Below, piece by piece: positions 18,103 through 26,986 of a stretch of DNA of 64,000 nt (within the stretch, counting starts at the first letter, position 1; each line of letters opens with the position of its first letter). The notes beneath the pieces were generated by a model. The model did no database searches. It had not been told where the DNA came from and worked only from the letters and a program-made list of their open reading frames with translations. Both the position numbers and the translations under genes were made by a program. This stretch comes from Rothia nasisuis. Its GTDB lineage: Bacteria; Actinomycetota; Actinomycetes; Actinomycetales; Micrococcaceae. The stretch is from assembly GCF_928381405.1 (NCBI RefSeq), contig NZ_CAKMSB010000003.1, positions 186,001 to 250,000 of the forward strand. The letters are read 5' to 3'.

Positions 18103-20379
18103 ATGTCAGCCACCCCCACTTCAGACCTCTCCACCCAGGTTCTGTACGCCTATTCCCGCTACCTGCTACAGCTGGGAGCGGGCTTCTCAGAGGACTTCAT
18201 GACTCAGAAGCTCGCAGAGAACCCCGAGTTGACCGGTCACCTTGCAGAGATTTTTGCTCTAGGTTTTGACCCCCAGGGCAAGGGTGATGCGGGCACCCGC
18301 CGCACCGCCCAGCGCGAGGTGGCGCAGCGCGTCCGTGCCACACTTGAAGGGCTGCAAGACGGCGATACCCGCCGTTTCTTTGAGAACCTGCTCGAGGCCG
18401 TCCTCGCAACCGTGCGCACCAACGCCTACCAGGGCAAAGATACCATCGCCCTGAAAATTTCTACCCGCGAGATTTCCTTTGCCCCGCTGCCCAGGCCCCT
18501 CTTTGAAATCTTTGTTGAGGGCGAGGCCCTAGAAGGCGTGCACCTACGCTTCGGCAAGGTAGCGCGCGGCGGCCTGCGCTGGAGCGACCGCCCCGACGAC
18601 TTCCGCACCGAGGTGCTGGGTCTGGTCAAGGCCCAGGTCACCAAGAACGCCGTCATTATTCCCACCGGCTCCAAGGGCGGTTTCGTACCCAAGAACCTGC
18701 CCGACCGTGACGCAGAACAGGCCCGCTACAATGAGATGGGCATAGCCGCCTACAAGCTCTTTATCTCATCCCTACTGGACGTCACCGACAACCTGGTTAC
18801 CGATGAGAGCGGTGAGCAGAAGATTGAGCGCCCCGCTAACGTAGTAGCCCTGGACGCGGACGACCACTACCTGGTGGTTGCCGCAGATAAGGGCACCGCA
18901 ACCTTCTCAGACACCGCCAACGCAATCTCCCTTGAACGCGGCTTCTGGCTGGGCGACGCCTTTGCCTCCGGCGGCTCGGTGGGCTTCGACCACAAAGAGA
19001 TGGGCATCACCGCCCGCGGAGCCTGGGAATCCGTCAAACGCCACTTCGCCGCCCTGGGCCACGACTCTCAGAGCGAGGACTTCACCATGGTCGGCATCGG
19101 CGGCATGGCCGGTGATGTGTTCGGCAACGGCGCCCTGCTCTCAGAACACATCCGCCTGATTGGTGCCTTCGACTCCCGCCACATCTTCATTGACCCCAAC
19201 CCTGATGTAGCGGTCTCCTACGCTGAACGCAAGCGCCTCTTCGAACTCCCCCGCGCCTACTGGACCGACTACAAGCCCGAGCTAATCTCAGAGGGCGGGG
19301 GTGTCTTCTCCCGCAAAGACAGGGCTATTGAGCTCACCGACCAGATGCGTGAAGCGCTCGGGCTCAGCACCTCAGCGGAGACCCTGACCGCCGACGAATT
19401 GATTGTCGCCCTGCTCAAGGCTCCCGTTGACCTGCTCTACACCGGTGGCACCGGCACCTACGTGCGTTCCACAGAAGAAACCGACGACCAGGTCGGTGAC
19501 TCCACCAACGATCGTCTACGTATCACCGCCCCCGAACTGCGCGTCCGCGTGATTTCTGAAGGCGGCAACCTGGGGCTCACCCAGCGCGCCCGCATCGAGG
19601 CAGCTGCAGGCGGCGTGCTCGTGAACACCGACGCTATCGACAACTCGGCGGGGGTTGAGACCTCCGACCGGGAGGTCAACCTCAAGATTCTCATGGACCG
19701 CGCCATTGCTGCCGGAGCTTTCAAGGAGGCAGACCGCGCGGGCTTTATCGCCGGCCTGGTTGAAGAGACTGGCCGCCGTGTACTGCGCTCCAACCTGGAG
19801 CAGAACGTGCTTTTGCAGGCTGAACGCACCGAGGTCTTCAATACCAACGCGCTGGTGTCAGAGTTCATGGACTACCTGGCCGATACCGTGCACCTGGACC
19901 GCGAGGTAGAAGTGCTCCCCTCAGATTCAGAGCTCGCCGACCGCGCAGAAGCCCATGTGCCGCTGACCAGCCCCGAGCTGGCCGTCCTGACCGCCTACGC
20001 CAAGATTGATTTGACCGCCCAGCTGGTTGAGAGCGGCTACGCCGACCTGCCCGATCTGAACCTGCACGATGTGCTCGTGGACTACTTCCCCGAATCGGCT
20101 ACCGACCGGTTCGAGGCCTATTTTGGTGAGCACCCCCTGCGTAGCGAAATCATTGCTACCCGTGCGGCTAACCGCATCATCAACCACGCTGGTATCACCT
20201 TTGTGTATGAGATGCAGAAGAAGCATGGCTCTTCGGTTAACGACGTAGCCCGTGCCTTCCGCGCCGCGCGCCTTGAGGCCGGGGCCCTGCCCGATATCGA
20301 GGCAAGCAGTGACTTTGACGCCTGGGTGAAAGGTTCACTCGCCCTCCGTCAGGCCATCGAAGCCAAGCTGACGGCCTAG
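18103..20379 (+). CDS. Catalytic-half paralog of NAD-glutamate dehydrogenase
   Basis: A 758-residue protein that aligns with roughly residues 690-1450 of the large enzyme next door. It starts (LSTQVLYAYSRYLLQLGAGF) in the linker before the catalytic domain, keeps LRFGKVARGGLRWSDR, VTKNAVIIPTGSKGGF (near residue 180), DAFASGGSVGFDHKEMGITARGAWESVKRH and SEGGNLGLTQRARIEAA ... NTDAIDNSAGVETSDREVN, and stops after HPLRSEIIATRAANRIINHAGITFVYEM, lacking the N-terminal regulatory half and the last ~180 residues. The ATG at 18103 has AGAAGGG upstream. Catalytic residues look intact, so it is probably an active or at least folded enzyme, not debris. Origin by partial duplication of its neighbour or transfer cannot be told apart here. 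Confidence 0.88.
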   Translation: MSATPTSDLSTQVLYAYSRYLLQLGAGFSEDFMTQKLAENPELTGHLAEIFALGFDPQGKGDAGTRRTAQREVAQRVRATLEGLQDGDTRRFFENLLEAVLATVRTNAYQGKDTIALKISTREISFAPLPRPLFEIFVEGEALEGVHLRFGKVARGGLRWSDRPDDFRTEVLGLVKAQVTKNAVIIPTGSKGGFVPKNLPDRDAEQARYNEMGIAAYKLFISSLLDVTDNLVTDESGEQKIERPANVVALDADDHYLVVAADKGTATFSDTANAISLERGFWLGDAFASGGSVGFDHKEMGITARGAWESVKRHFAALGHDSQSEDFTMVGIGGMAGDVFGNGALLSEHIRLIGAFDSRHIFIDPNPDVAVSYAERKRLFELPRAYWTDYKPELISEGGGVFSRKDRAIELTDQMREALGLSTSAETLTADELIVALLKAPVDLLYTGGTGTYVRSTEETDDQVGDSTNDRLRITAPELRVRVISEGGNLGLTQRARIEAAAGGVLVNTDAIDNSAGVETSDREVNLKILMDRAIAAGAFKEADRAGFIAGLVEETGRRVLRSNLEQNVLLQAERTEVFNTNALVSEFMDYLADTVHLDREVEVLPSDSELADRAEAHVPLTSPELAVLTAYAKIDLTAQLVESGYADLPDLNLHDVLVDYFPESATDRFEAYFGEHPLRSEIIATRAANRIINHAGITFVYEMQKKHGSSVNDVARAFRAARLEAGALPDIEASSDFDAWVKGSLALRQAIEAKLTA

Positions 20380-20426
20380 CCTACGCTCCCGGCCCATGAA
20401 ATAGCCGCCGGTAGGGCGCGCCTGGC

Positions 20427-21770
20427 CTAGGCGCTCTGCACCTGGCTTCCCTGTACCCTGTCAACCTCGGCCAGGGTGAGCTTGCCGGTCTCGCGAGCGG
20501 TCAGGGCTGCCAGGGTGGCTACACCGGCCATGGCCAGGGTGAAGGCGGCGGGTCCGACCCAGTTGCTGAGGTCGTCACCGGCGAGCGCGGTCGCAGTGGC
20601 AGGAGCAATACCGCCTGAGAGCGCGAAACCAATCTGGGTACCCAGGGCCAGGCCGGTCACGCGGACGGCGGTGGGGAACATCTCCGCGTAGAAGGCGGGC
20701 CAGATGCCGTTCGCCATGGAGTAGAAGGCCCCGTGCATGAGCACACCAAAGACAAAAACCAGCACCACGTTACCGGTTGTGATGGCGTGCAGGTAGGGGA
20801 ACATGAGGCCGCCAGCAACCAGCGCGCCGGTAGCGAAGATGGGCTTGCGGCCTACGCGGTCAGCGAGGGCAGCCCAGAGCGGGATGGCGAGCAGGCTCAG
20901 CCCGTTGGAGGCGATGGGCACCCAGAGCATGACGCCGGAGTCAACCCCGTGGCCCTTGGTGGCAAAGGAGATGGAGAAGGTCGTGAAAACCATGTTGACG
21001 GTGTTGACCATGGCGCAGGCTGCTACGGTGATCACGCCGCGCTTGTGGCGGGTTAAGACCTGTCTGAGCGGGGTGGTGCGGCGGGTTGGGTCGATAACCT
21101 GCTGGGCTTGGGTTTCTACGAAGGAGGGGGCTTCTTCGAGGCGGCGGCGGATAATCCAGGCGGTGACAAGCACGAAGGCTGAGAGCCAGAAGGGAACGCG
21201 CCAGCCCCAGGCGAGTAGGTCTTCTTCAGGCAGGGCTGCAAAGGGGAGGAAGACGGCGGTAGCGAGAAGCGAGCCGAACTGGGTTCCGTGGAGAGTCCAG
21301 GAGGTGGTGAAGGCCCGCTGGTGGTCGTGGGCGTGCTCTAGAGACATGGAGATGGCCGAGGCCTGCTCGCCGGCGGCCGAGAGCCCCTGGAAGACGCGGC
21401 AGAGCACGAGGAGTATAGGGGCGAGTAGGCCTATCTCATCGTAGGTGGGGAGGCAGCCAATGGCGAAGGTAGCCCCGCCCATCATGAAGAGGGTGAGCAT
21501 GAGCACGAAACGGCGGCCAAAGCGGTCGCCAAGCGGGCCCATGAGCATGGCACCGAAGGGGCGCACCACGTAGGCCACGCCCAGCACCATCATGGATTTG
21601 AGGAGGCCGGCGGCGTCCGAATCTTCGGGGAAGAAGATGCGGTTGAGCACGAGGGCGGCTGCGGTGCCGAAGACCGCGAAGTCGTAGTACTCAAGGGCTG
21701 AGCCGATCCAGGAGGCTAGCGCGGCCTTACGCGGCTTTTTCTGTGGGCTGGTGGGGGCGTGTGTGCTCAT
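20427..21770 (-). CDS. MFS transporter, metabolite:H+ symporter (MHS) family
   Basis: Proton-linked uptake carrier of 447 residues with 12 predicted membrane segments. The MHS start signature (AALASWIGSALEYYDFAVFGTAAALV), GPLGDRFGRR in loop 2-3 and CRVFQGLSAAGE in TM4/5 are present. This family carries organic acids, betaines or shikimate; no substrate can be assigned. The ATG at 21770 with GAAGGGC upstream is chosen; the longer frame to 21839 runs through the operator region. The promoter contains two LacI-type palindromes. It is convergent with the short dehydrogenase gene. Confidence 0.87.
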   Translation of the reverse strand: MSTHAPTSPQKKPRKAALASWIGSALEYYDFAVFGTAAALVLNRIFFPEDSDAAGLLKSMMVLGVAYVVRPFGAMLMGPLGDRFGRRFVLMLTLFMMGGATFAIGCLPTYDEIGLLAPILLVLCRVFQGLSAAGEQASAISMSLEHAHDHQRAFTTSWTLHGTQFGSLLATAVFLPFAALPEEDLLAWGWRVPFWLSAFVLVTAWIIRRRLEEAPSFVETQAQQVIDPTRRTTPLRQVLTRHKRGVITVAACAMVNTVNMVFTTFSISFATKGHGVDSGVMLWVPIASNGLSLLAIPLWAALADRVGRKPIFATGALVAGGLMFPYLHAITTGNVVLVFVFGVLMHGAFYSMANGIWPAFYAEMFPTAVRVTGLALGTQIGFALSGGIAPATATALAGDDLSNWVGPAAFTLAMAGVATLAALTARETGKLTLAEVDRVQGSQVQSA

Positions 21771-21816
21771 GGGGTGCCCTTCGGCTCTGGTGGGTATGTT
21801 CTTACCCTGAGCGTAA

Positions 21817-21859
21817 ACGGGAGCGCTCCCGTCGGTCAAAGTTGAGGCGGGAACGTTCC
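21817..21859 (-). promoter_or_regulatory. Promoter of the MHS transporter with two LacI-type palindromes
   Basis: The perfect 16-base palindrome ACGGGAGCGCTCCCGT (21817-21832) occupies the spacer between a -35 TTGACC (minus strand, 21839-21834) and a weak -10 (TTACGC). A second palindrome, GGAACGTTCC with flanking CGG (21850-21859), lies just upstream of the -35. Central CG and these half-sites are typical of LacI-family operators. No LacI-family gene is in the window. Confidence 0.65.
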
Positions 21860-21883
21860 GTATTGTGGCTAAAACGGCGCTAG

Positions 21884-24100
21884 CTAAGCACCCGGGGCGA
21901 ATTCCTGGAGGGCTGGTTCGCTGGGCTCTGGGAGAGGCTCCTCAGCTGGCGGATTTGGATCCTCGAAAGTTTCCACGGAGATGTTGTTGAGTGCCGGATC
22001 CCACCCCTGTGAACGGAGCTGGTTCTCCAGCTCGGGTGAGAGGGTGGTGCCGTACGCTTTGGTGATGTGGTTGTCGTCAAGGTAGACGAAGACGTTGCCT
22101 TCAATAGGCCTGCATGTGCCGTTGGGGCAAATGGTGGAGGTCAGGTCTACGTTGTAGACACGGGGGTTGGATTCAAAGCGTGCCAGGGCGGGATTGACCG
22201 GGGCCAGCTTGGTGTCGAGCGGAGCGTTGCATTCAGAGAGACGACGCATGTTTTCCTGGCCACAGACGTACATGTTGTAGTCGTAGCGGGGGTTGTCACG
22301 CAGGGCGATGACGTTGATTCCGGCTTCAGTGAAACGCTCAACCACGGGGTCAAGTTCTGTGATGGGTACTTCGTTGGCGTCTACGGGGCTAGCTGCGGTA
22401 GACATCAGAAGGACGTTGGCGGGTTTCAGGTCGATGATTTCTTCGGTGACATGGCGGTTGAAGGAGGCGCAGTCCTCCCACCCTGAGGGCTGGGTGGGGA
22501 ACTGGCACCCGCCCAGCAGGAAGGCCATCATGTTCTGCCCGTTAGCCTGGGCAATGGGCCGGTACATAGAGATAGCCTGCTCGGCGTGAGAGTCACCGAC
22601 GACGACGGTGAGGGGGGCGTCCTCGTCTCCCCACCGGTCAGTGGTGCAGTACCCGGTGAGGGCCGGGTTGATGGTGGTGTTGTAGGAGGTGCAGGGCTCG
22701 GAGAGAGAATCGAACTGGGTAATAATATCGCCCTGGGGAATGGGCAGATCCCGGTAGCTGCTATTGGTTCCTGCTGCCAGAGCTCCTGGGTAGGCCTCGG
22801 TACCTGCGAGAAGGGCCAGTTCCTCGGCGCGGTCCTGCTGCTGGCGCACCCAGGCTTGCGCGGTGCTGACTCCCCCGCCAACGAGGGCCAAGCAGACCGC
22901 AATCACCGCTACGGGGCGCACCCAGCCGGAACCAGAACTCTTACGGGCACCTCCCCAGGGGGCCTTGGAACGGGTGGCCTGACGCAGGGCGTGCCTGTGG
23001 GGTTTTTTCTCCCAGGAACGTAGGGGTTTTTCAACCACAGTGTGTAGCACCCAGGCCACCGCAATGGAGGCCAGAATAATCAGTGAGCCGTCGAGCCAGC
23101 CCGCCTGTGGTTTTCGGGCGGCTGTGGTGTAGAGGATGAGAATAGGCCAGTGCACCAGGTAGAGGCAGTAAGAGATAGCACCCAGCTTCTGCAAGGGCTT
23201 AGTTGAGAGAAGACGGTCAGCACCGAAGGGGGAACCGGTCTGCCCAGCGGCGATCACGAAGGCACCTGACAGAAGAGGCCAGAGAGCCAGGTAGCCGGGG
23301 AAGGCCTGTTGGACCGGCAGGAGCCAGCCGCAGGTGACTAGGCCGATAATGCCCAGCCAGCCGAGCGGCACCCTAAGCACCTGAGGTACCCGCCAGACAA
23401 GCACAATCATGGCGAGCAGGGTGCCCGCAGCGAATTCCCAGAGGCGGGTTCGGGTGTCGAAGTAGGCGAAGGCCTGGTTGTTGGCCGTCTCGATGATGGA
23501 ATAGGTCAGTGACGCAACGAAGAGCGACCCGAAGACAATCAGGGCAGTGGGTAGCACCCTCAGGCGCACGTAACTCACCAGAAGGGCCACGAGCATAAAG
23601 AGGAGCGGCCAGAGAATAAAAATCTGCCCCTGCATTGACAGCGACCAGAAGTGCTGGAAGGGGGTTTTTAGGGTGGCGTCCTGGGCGTAGTAGTCCACCG
23701 AGGTGAAGGCCAGCCGCCAGTTGAGCCAGTAGAAGAGGGCTGCCTTGGCGTCCTCAAGTAAGGAGGCCCAGCGAGAAGGGGCGACGATGAAATAGGCCGC
23801 GACGAGGGTTCCCACTAGGACGGTGGCGGCAGCGGGGAGCAGACGCTGGAAGACGTGCAGCCAGTAGCTCACAATCTTGAGTGGTTGACCTGCCTGAATT
23901 TTACGCAGTGACGAAAGAGAGAGCAGAAAGGCGGAGATGAAGAGGAAGACGTCTACGCCACCGGAGACACGGCCGAACCAGACGTGGTACATCACCACCA
24001 GTAGCACAGCGAGAGACCTCAGGCCCTGCACTTCGGGCCTGAATTTGGGTTGCTCGACAAAGCTGCCGAGGGGGGTGTGTCTGCGGCGTGGTTGTGTCAT
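21884..24100 (-). CDS. Acyltransferase-3/SGNH surface-polysaccharide O-acyltransferase
   Basis: OafA/YrhL-like membrane protein of 738 residues. Residues 20-370 are the acyltransferase-3 domain with about ten membrane segments, opening with FRPEVQGLRSLAVLLVVMYH, whose histidine is the conserved one, and a second conserved arginine region (FQRLLPAA). After one more membrane segment near 400, residues 440-700 form an extracytoplasmic SGNH domain: VVVGDSHAEQ carries the serine, and YLDDNHITKAYG the Asp-His pair. It should add acetyl or similar groups to a cell-wall glycan. It closes the glycan cluster, separated from the flippase-like gene by about 200 bases and a terminator. Confidence 0.9.
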   Translation of the reverse strand: MTQPRRRHTPLGSFVEQPKFRPEVQGLRSLAVLLVVMYHVWFGRVSGGVDVFLFISAFLLSLSSLRKIQAGQPLKIVSYWLHVFQRLLPAAATVLVGTLVAAYFIVAPSRWASLLEDAKAALFYWLNWRLAFTSVDYYAQDATLKTPFQHFWSLSMQGQIFILWPLLFMLVALLVSYVRLRVLPTALIVFGSLFVASLTYSIIETANNQAFAYFDTRTRLWEFAAGTLLAMIVLVWRVPQVLRVPLGWLGIIGLVTCGWLLPVQQAFPGYLALWPLLSGAFVIAAGQTGSPFGADRLLSTKPLQKLGAISYCLYLVHWPILILYTTAARKPQAGWLDGSLIILASIAVAWVLHTVVEKPLRSWEKKPHRHALRQATRSKAPWGGARKSSGSGWVRPVAVIAVCLALVGGGVSTAQAWVRQQQDRAEELALLAGTEAYPGALAAGTNSSYRDLPIPQGDIITQFDSLSEPCTSYNTTINPALTGYCTTDRWGDEDAPLTVVVGDSHAEQAISMYRPIAQANGQNMMAFLLGGCQFPTQPSGWEDCASFNRHVTEEIIDLKPANVLLMSTAASPVDANEVPITELDPVVERFTEAGINVIALRDNPRYDYNMYVCGQENMRRLSECNAPLDTKLAPVNPALARFESNPRVYNVDLTSTICPNGTCRPIEGNVFVYLDDNHITKAYGTTLSPELENQLRSQGWDPALNNISVETFEDPNPPAEEPLPEPSEPALQEFAPGA

Positions 24101-24171
24101 GTACTAGCTTCTTTGTATGCGGTAAATCACCTAGTGGCATGGTAGGTGCCACAGTCAGCGAGATAAAAGTG

Positions 24172-24207
24172 AAAAAATCCTACGCCGCCTCACGGCAGAA
24201 TAGGATT
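24172..24207 (-). terminator. Rho-independent terminator after the glycan operon
   Basis: On the minus strand: AATCCTA, an inner G/C-rich pair, TAGGATT, then a T-run and a further T-rich stretch. It lies about 100 bases beyond the stop of the flippase-like gene at 24309. Confidence 0.75.
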
Positions 24208-24308
24208 CATTGCGGTTCATAAACCACCCTGTCTCGACTGGGAGAGCCAAGCCTGTTTACAGGGTGTCGAACTCAGGAAGTCTATCACAGTGGACTTACC
24301 GTGCCCGA

Positions 24309-25649
24309 TTATGTCACAGACTCAGGTGTCTGCGCGGTAAACCGTCGCCCGGCGTAGAGCGCCCCCAGGTGCACGAGTGCCCCCGCCAGCGGCCCCAGAT
24401 AAAGAGCGAGCAGAACACGGATTTCTAGGCTGGCGGGCACGAAGACAAGGAGGGTAGCAAGGGCCGCAGCGGTCACCCACCCGGCAGTATAGGCGCGGTG
24501 GCGGTTGGTGGCTAGGGTGGCTGCACCGGTCATCATGAGTATGGCCATAAAAGCTGAGGCGAAGGTGAGCGCCCCCAGGAAGGTGCCGGCCAGCAGGCCG
24601 TCATACTTATTGCCGAAGATGAGGGAGAAAAGCCAGGGGCCAAGCAGGTAGGCGAGCACACCGCCGAGCAGGCCCGCCCCCAGGAGGGCGAGCAGGGGGG
24701 TGCGCAGCGCCTGCAGGGGGCGGTGCTGTTGCTTCAGGAAGGCTGAAATTACCACACCCTGAAAGGATTGGAGCGGAATCATAATGGGTGAACGGGTCAC
24801 GGTGATTGCAAAAACAACGGCGGCGAGCAGGCCCGCGCTGTTGCTCAGCTCCTCTTCTGACGAGGCAAACTGCAGCACCACCGGGAACCCGGTCACCAGC
24901 ACGGCGTTGGCTGATGACGAGACCACCGCAAATCCCATTTTTTGGGCGAGAATACTAGCGGGAACGTCCGCTCGCTCGGTGGCAGTGGCGCGCCCGGCCT
25001 TGCCCACCAGCAGAATCACCCAGACCAGCACGGGCAGGGTAACAGCCAGGTAGAAGGGCATCAGATCAGCCAGCGTGAATGCAACGAGAGTAGCCAGGAG
25101 CAGGCGGGCAAGGGCGTCCCCGCCGGTGACGGTAGCGAGCAGGTACCAGCGGCGCGCACCTGAGGCGGCCCCCATCATGGCGCTCTGCCCCGAGTAGAGC
25201 ACGGCGGCAAGTGCGACCAGGGTGAAGGCTTCCCAGGTGTTGGTGGTGAGCAGTTCAGGGCCTTCGGTAGCGCCGAGCACGAGCAGAAGTAGCGCGGCCC
25301 CCAGACCAAAGAGCAGGGCCACGGGCAGAACGCGCGCGCCAGGAGCCCCGGCACCGGTCACCGCAGCGCCCCGGTGGTAGTTTGCCGCGCCCACGCCGCG
25401 GGTGACCTCCTGCTGAATGCCGGTCAGTACACCGTACACGCCGAACAGCAAGCCCCAAAAGACCACAAATTCGTTAGCTGCAGTGGGGGTCAGGCTTCGG
25501 GCGGCCAGCACCGTCACCAGCAGGGCCGACCCGGCAGCTAAGAGCGAGCCAAGGAGCAGGGCTAACGACTCCTGACGGGTGATGGTAGGGTGATCCAAAG
25601 CTGGCCCCTGGGCGGCGCGCTCCACTGGCTCAGAACTCTCGGCAGGCAC
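24309..25649 (-). CDS. Polysaccharide flippase-like membrane protein
   Basis: A 446-residue protein with 12 or so hydrophobic segments and the loose pattern of Wzx/MATE-type lipid-oligosaccharide flippases (TVLAARSLTPTAANEFVVFWGLLFGVYGVLTGIQQEVTRGVG at the N-terminus). It starts with GTG at 25649, sharing its G with the TAG stop of the upstream glycosyltransferase (TAGTG), so translation is coupled. It presumably moves a lipid-linked glycan made by the neighbouring GT2 enzymes across the membrane. Family assignment is from topology and context, not from catalytic motifs. Confidence 0.72.
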   Translation of the reverse strand: MPAESSEPVERAAQGPALDHPTITRQESLALLLGSLLAAGSALLVTVLAARSLTPTAANEFVVFWGLLFGVYGVLTGIQQEVTRGVGAANYHRGAAVTGAGAPGARVLPVALLFGLGAALLLLVLGATEGPELLTTNTWEAFTLVALAAVLYSGQSAMMGAASGARRWYLLATVTGGDALARLLLATLVAFTLADLMPFYLAVTLPVLVWVILLVGKAGRATATERADVPASILAQKMGFAVVSSSANAVLVTGFPVVLQFASSEEELSNSAGLLAAVVFAITVTRSPIMIPLQSFQGVVISAFLKQQHRPLQALRTPLLALLGAGLLGGVLAYLLGPWLFSLIFGNKYDGLLAGTFLGALTFASAFMAILMMTGAATLATNRHRAYTAGWVTAAALATLLVFVPASLEIRVLLALYLGPLAGALVHLGALYAGRRFTAQTPESVT

Positions 25650-26524
25650 TAACGCACCACATGCCGAAGTAGCTTGGAGGCAGCTGACCAGTTCTTGGTC
25701 AGGCCAGCCTGAGGTAGCAGGGTTGCCGCGTGCAGACGCGACGATAGATGCAGGGCGGAGGTGCGGGCGGCCTTGGACCAGCCACGGGTCTCAGCACGCT
25801 CTTTCATCTCCTTGAAGAAGCGGCGCTCCTCTTCAAAGCGCATCCCGTCCACTGCGCCCGCCGACGAGAAGGAGGCGCTGTGGCGGCGATACATAAAGGC
25901 AAGCGTCTGGTCGTAGTAGAGAGAGCCGCCATCAAAGGCGATGTCAAGGAGTAGCCCCATATCGAGCACAATATCGTAGCCCTCGCGAAAACTGTGCTTC
26001 TTCAGGGCATCGGTGCGCCAGGCCAGCGAGGGAAAGTAGAGCCAGTTCCCGCGTAGCACGGTCATGACGAAGTCTTCACCAGAAATCAGGGTTGAGGACT
26101 TAGGCCGGTAGTGGGCCTTGGTTTTCTCGACCAGGGTGTTTGAAAGGGCATCGTTCTCGTCAATGACGACCACGCCGGGCTGCATAATGGTGGCCTCTGG
26201 CTGGGTAGCAGCGGTGCGCTCAACCCACTCCACGTAGTTGGGGAGGAGCACGTCATCGCACCCCATAATGACGGTAAGTTCATTTTCAGCCAGTTCCACA
26301 CACCGTCGAAAGTTTTCGTTGAGTCCCACATTGTGCTCGTTGAGAATGTAGGTGATGCGGGGGTCGCCCAGCCCCGTGAGCCAGTGACCGATGGCGGGGT
26401 CCGGGTAACGGTCGTCAATGACGACCAGGCGCCAATCTTCACTAGTCTGCCTGAGTGCGGAGGCTACGGCATCCTTCATCTGCTGAACGTCGCCGTAGTA
26501 GGGAATCATGATATCGACCGTCAT
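25649..26524 (-). CDS. GT2-family glycosyltransferase
   Basis: Cytoplasmic GT-A-fold enzyme of 291 residues. MTVDIMIPYYGDVQQMKDAVASALRQTSEDWRLVVIDDRYPD is the nucleotide-sugar binding start, and NFRRCVELAENELTVIMGCDDVLLPNYVE carries a DxD-equivalent (CDD). Transmembrane segments are absent, so it works at the inner face of the membrane. It probably transfers a sugar to a lipid-linked or wall glycan. It overlaps the flippase-like gene by one base and follows the DUF2304 gene after 60 bases. Confidence 0.88.
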   Translation of the reverse strand: MTVDIMIPYYGDVQQMKDAVASALRQTSEDWRLVVIDDRYPDPAIGHWLTGLGDPRITYILNEHNVGLNENFRRCVELAENELTVIMGCDDVLLPNYVEWVERTAATQPEATIMQPGVVVIDENDALSNTLVEKTKAHYRPKSSTLISGEDFVMTVLRGNWLYFPSLAWRTDALKKHSFREGYDIVLDMGLLLDIAFDGGSLYYDQTLAFMYRRHSASFSSAGAVDGMRFEEERRFFKEMKERAETRGWSKAARTSALHLSSRLHAATLLPQAGLTKNWSAASKLLRHVVR

Positions 26525-26584
26525 GCGGTTGCGTCCTTTCGACCTGGGCTGTTCAGCTGAGCGCCTGATCCTGGCGCCGGGTGT

Positions 26585-26983
26585 CTACTTACCTGATTCA
26601 GATTTTTCAGCGCGTTCGACTGCACGCTGATGCTGCTTGTTATCAGGCTGGTTTTGGACGGCCCGCAGAATAGCGACCTCTTCGGCCAGCACACGAACGT
26701 CCTCACCCATTTTAGAGAGGGCTGCGGTCAGGTGCAGACACACACCGATAAGCATGATGATAGCCAGGAGGAAGAGCAGGTTAACGGGCGACTCTATGCC
26801 GATGAGATCCGCGAAGAAGGAGAGCAGGCGGGGGAAGAGCACCAGCAGGATGATGATGGCTGAAACGATGAGCCACAGGGCTGCGTACTTTTCCTTCATG
26901 TTCTGGTTGCGCACCTGGGCAAGAACCAGCAGGACGATAACCGCCGCAAAGACCAAGAAGAAGATATATGCATTAGTTGACAT
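26585..26983 (-). CDS. DUF2304 family membrane protein
   Basis: A 132-residue protein with three hydrophobic helices (IFFLVFAAVIVLLVLAQVRN, AALWLIVSAIIILLVLFP, LLFLLAIIMLIGVCLHLTAAL) and a charged C-terminal coiled-coil-like tail (MGEDVRVLAEEVAILRA). DUF2304 proteins are found next to GT2 enzymes in actinobacterial glycan clusters, here 3 bases after the DPM1-like gene, and are thought to anchor or assist them. No enzymatic residues are visible. Confidence 0.85.
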   Translation of the reverse strand: MSTNAYIFFLVFAAVIVLLVLAQVRNQNMKEKYAALWLIVSAIIILLVLFPRLLSFFADLIGIESPVNLLFLLAIIMLIGVCLHLTAALSKMGEDVRVLAEEVAILRAVQNQPDNKQHQRAVERAEKSESGK

Positions 26984-26986
26984 ATT

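Noticed and set aside
18089-18105. Identical AAGGGCACCCCATG leaders of the short dehydrogenase and the MHS transporter
   Set aside because: Short ribosome-site similarity is expected in one genome; no further shared sequence supports co-regulation.
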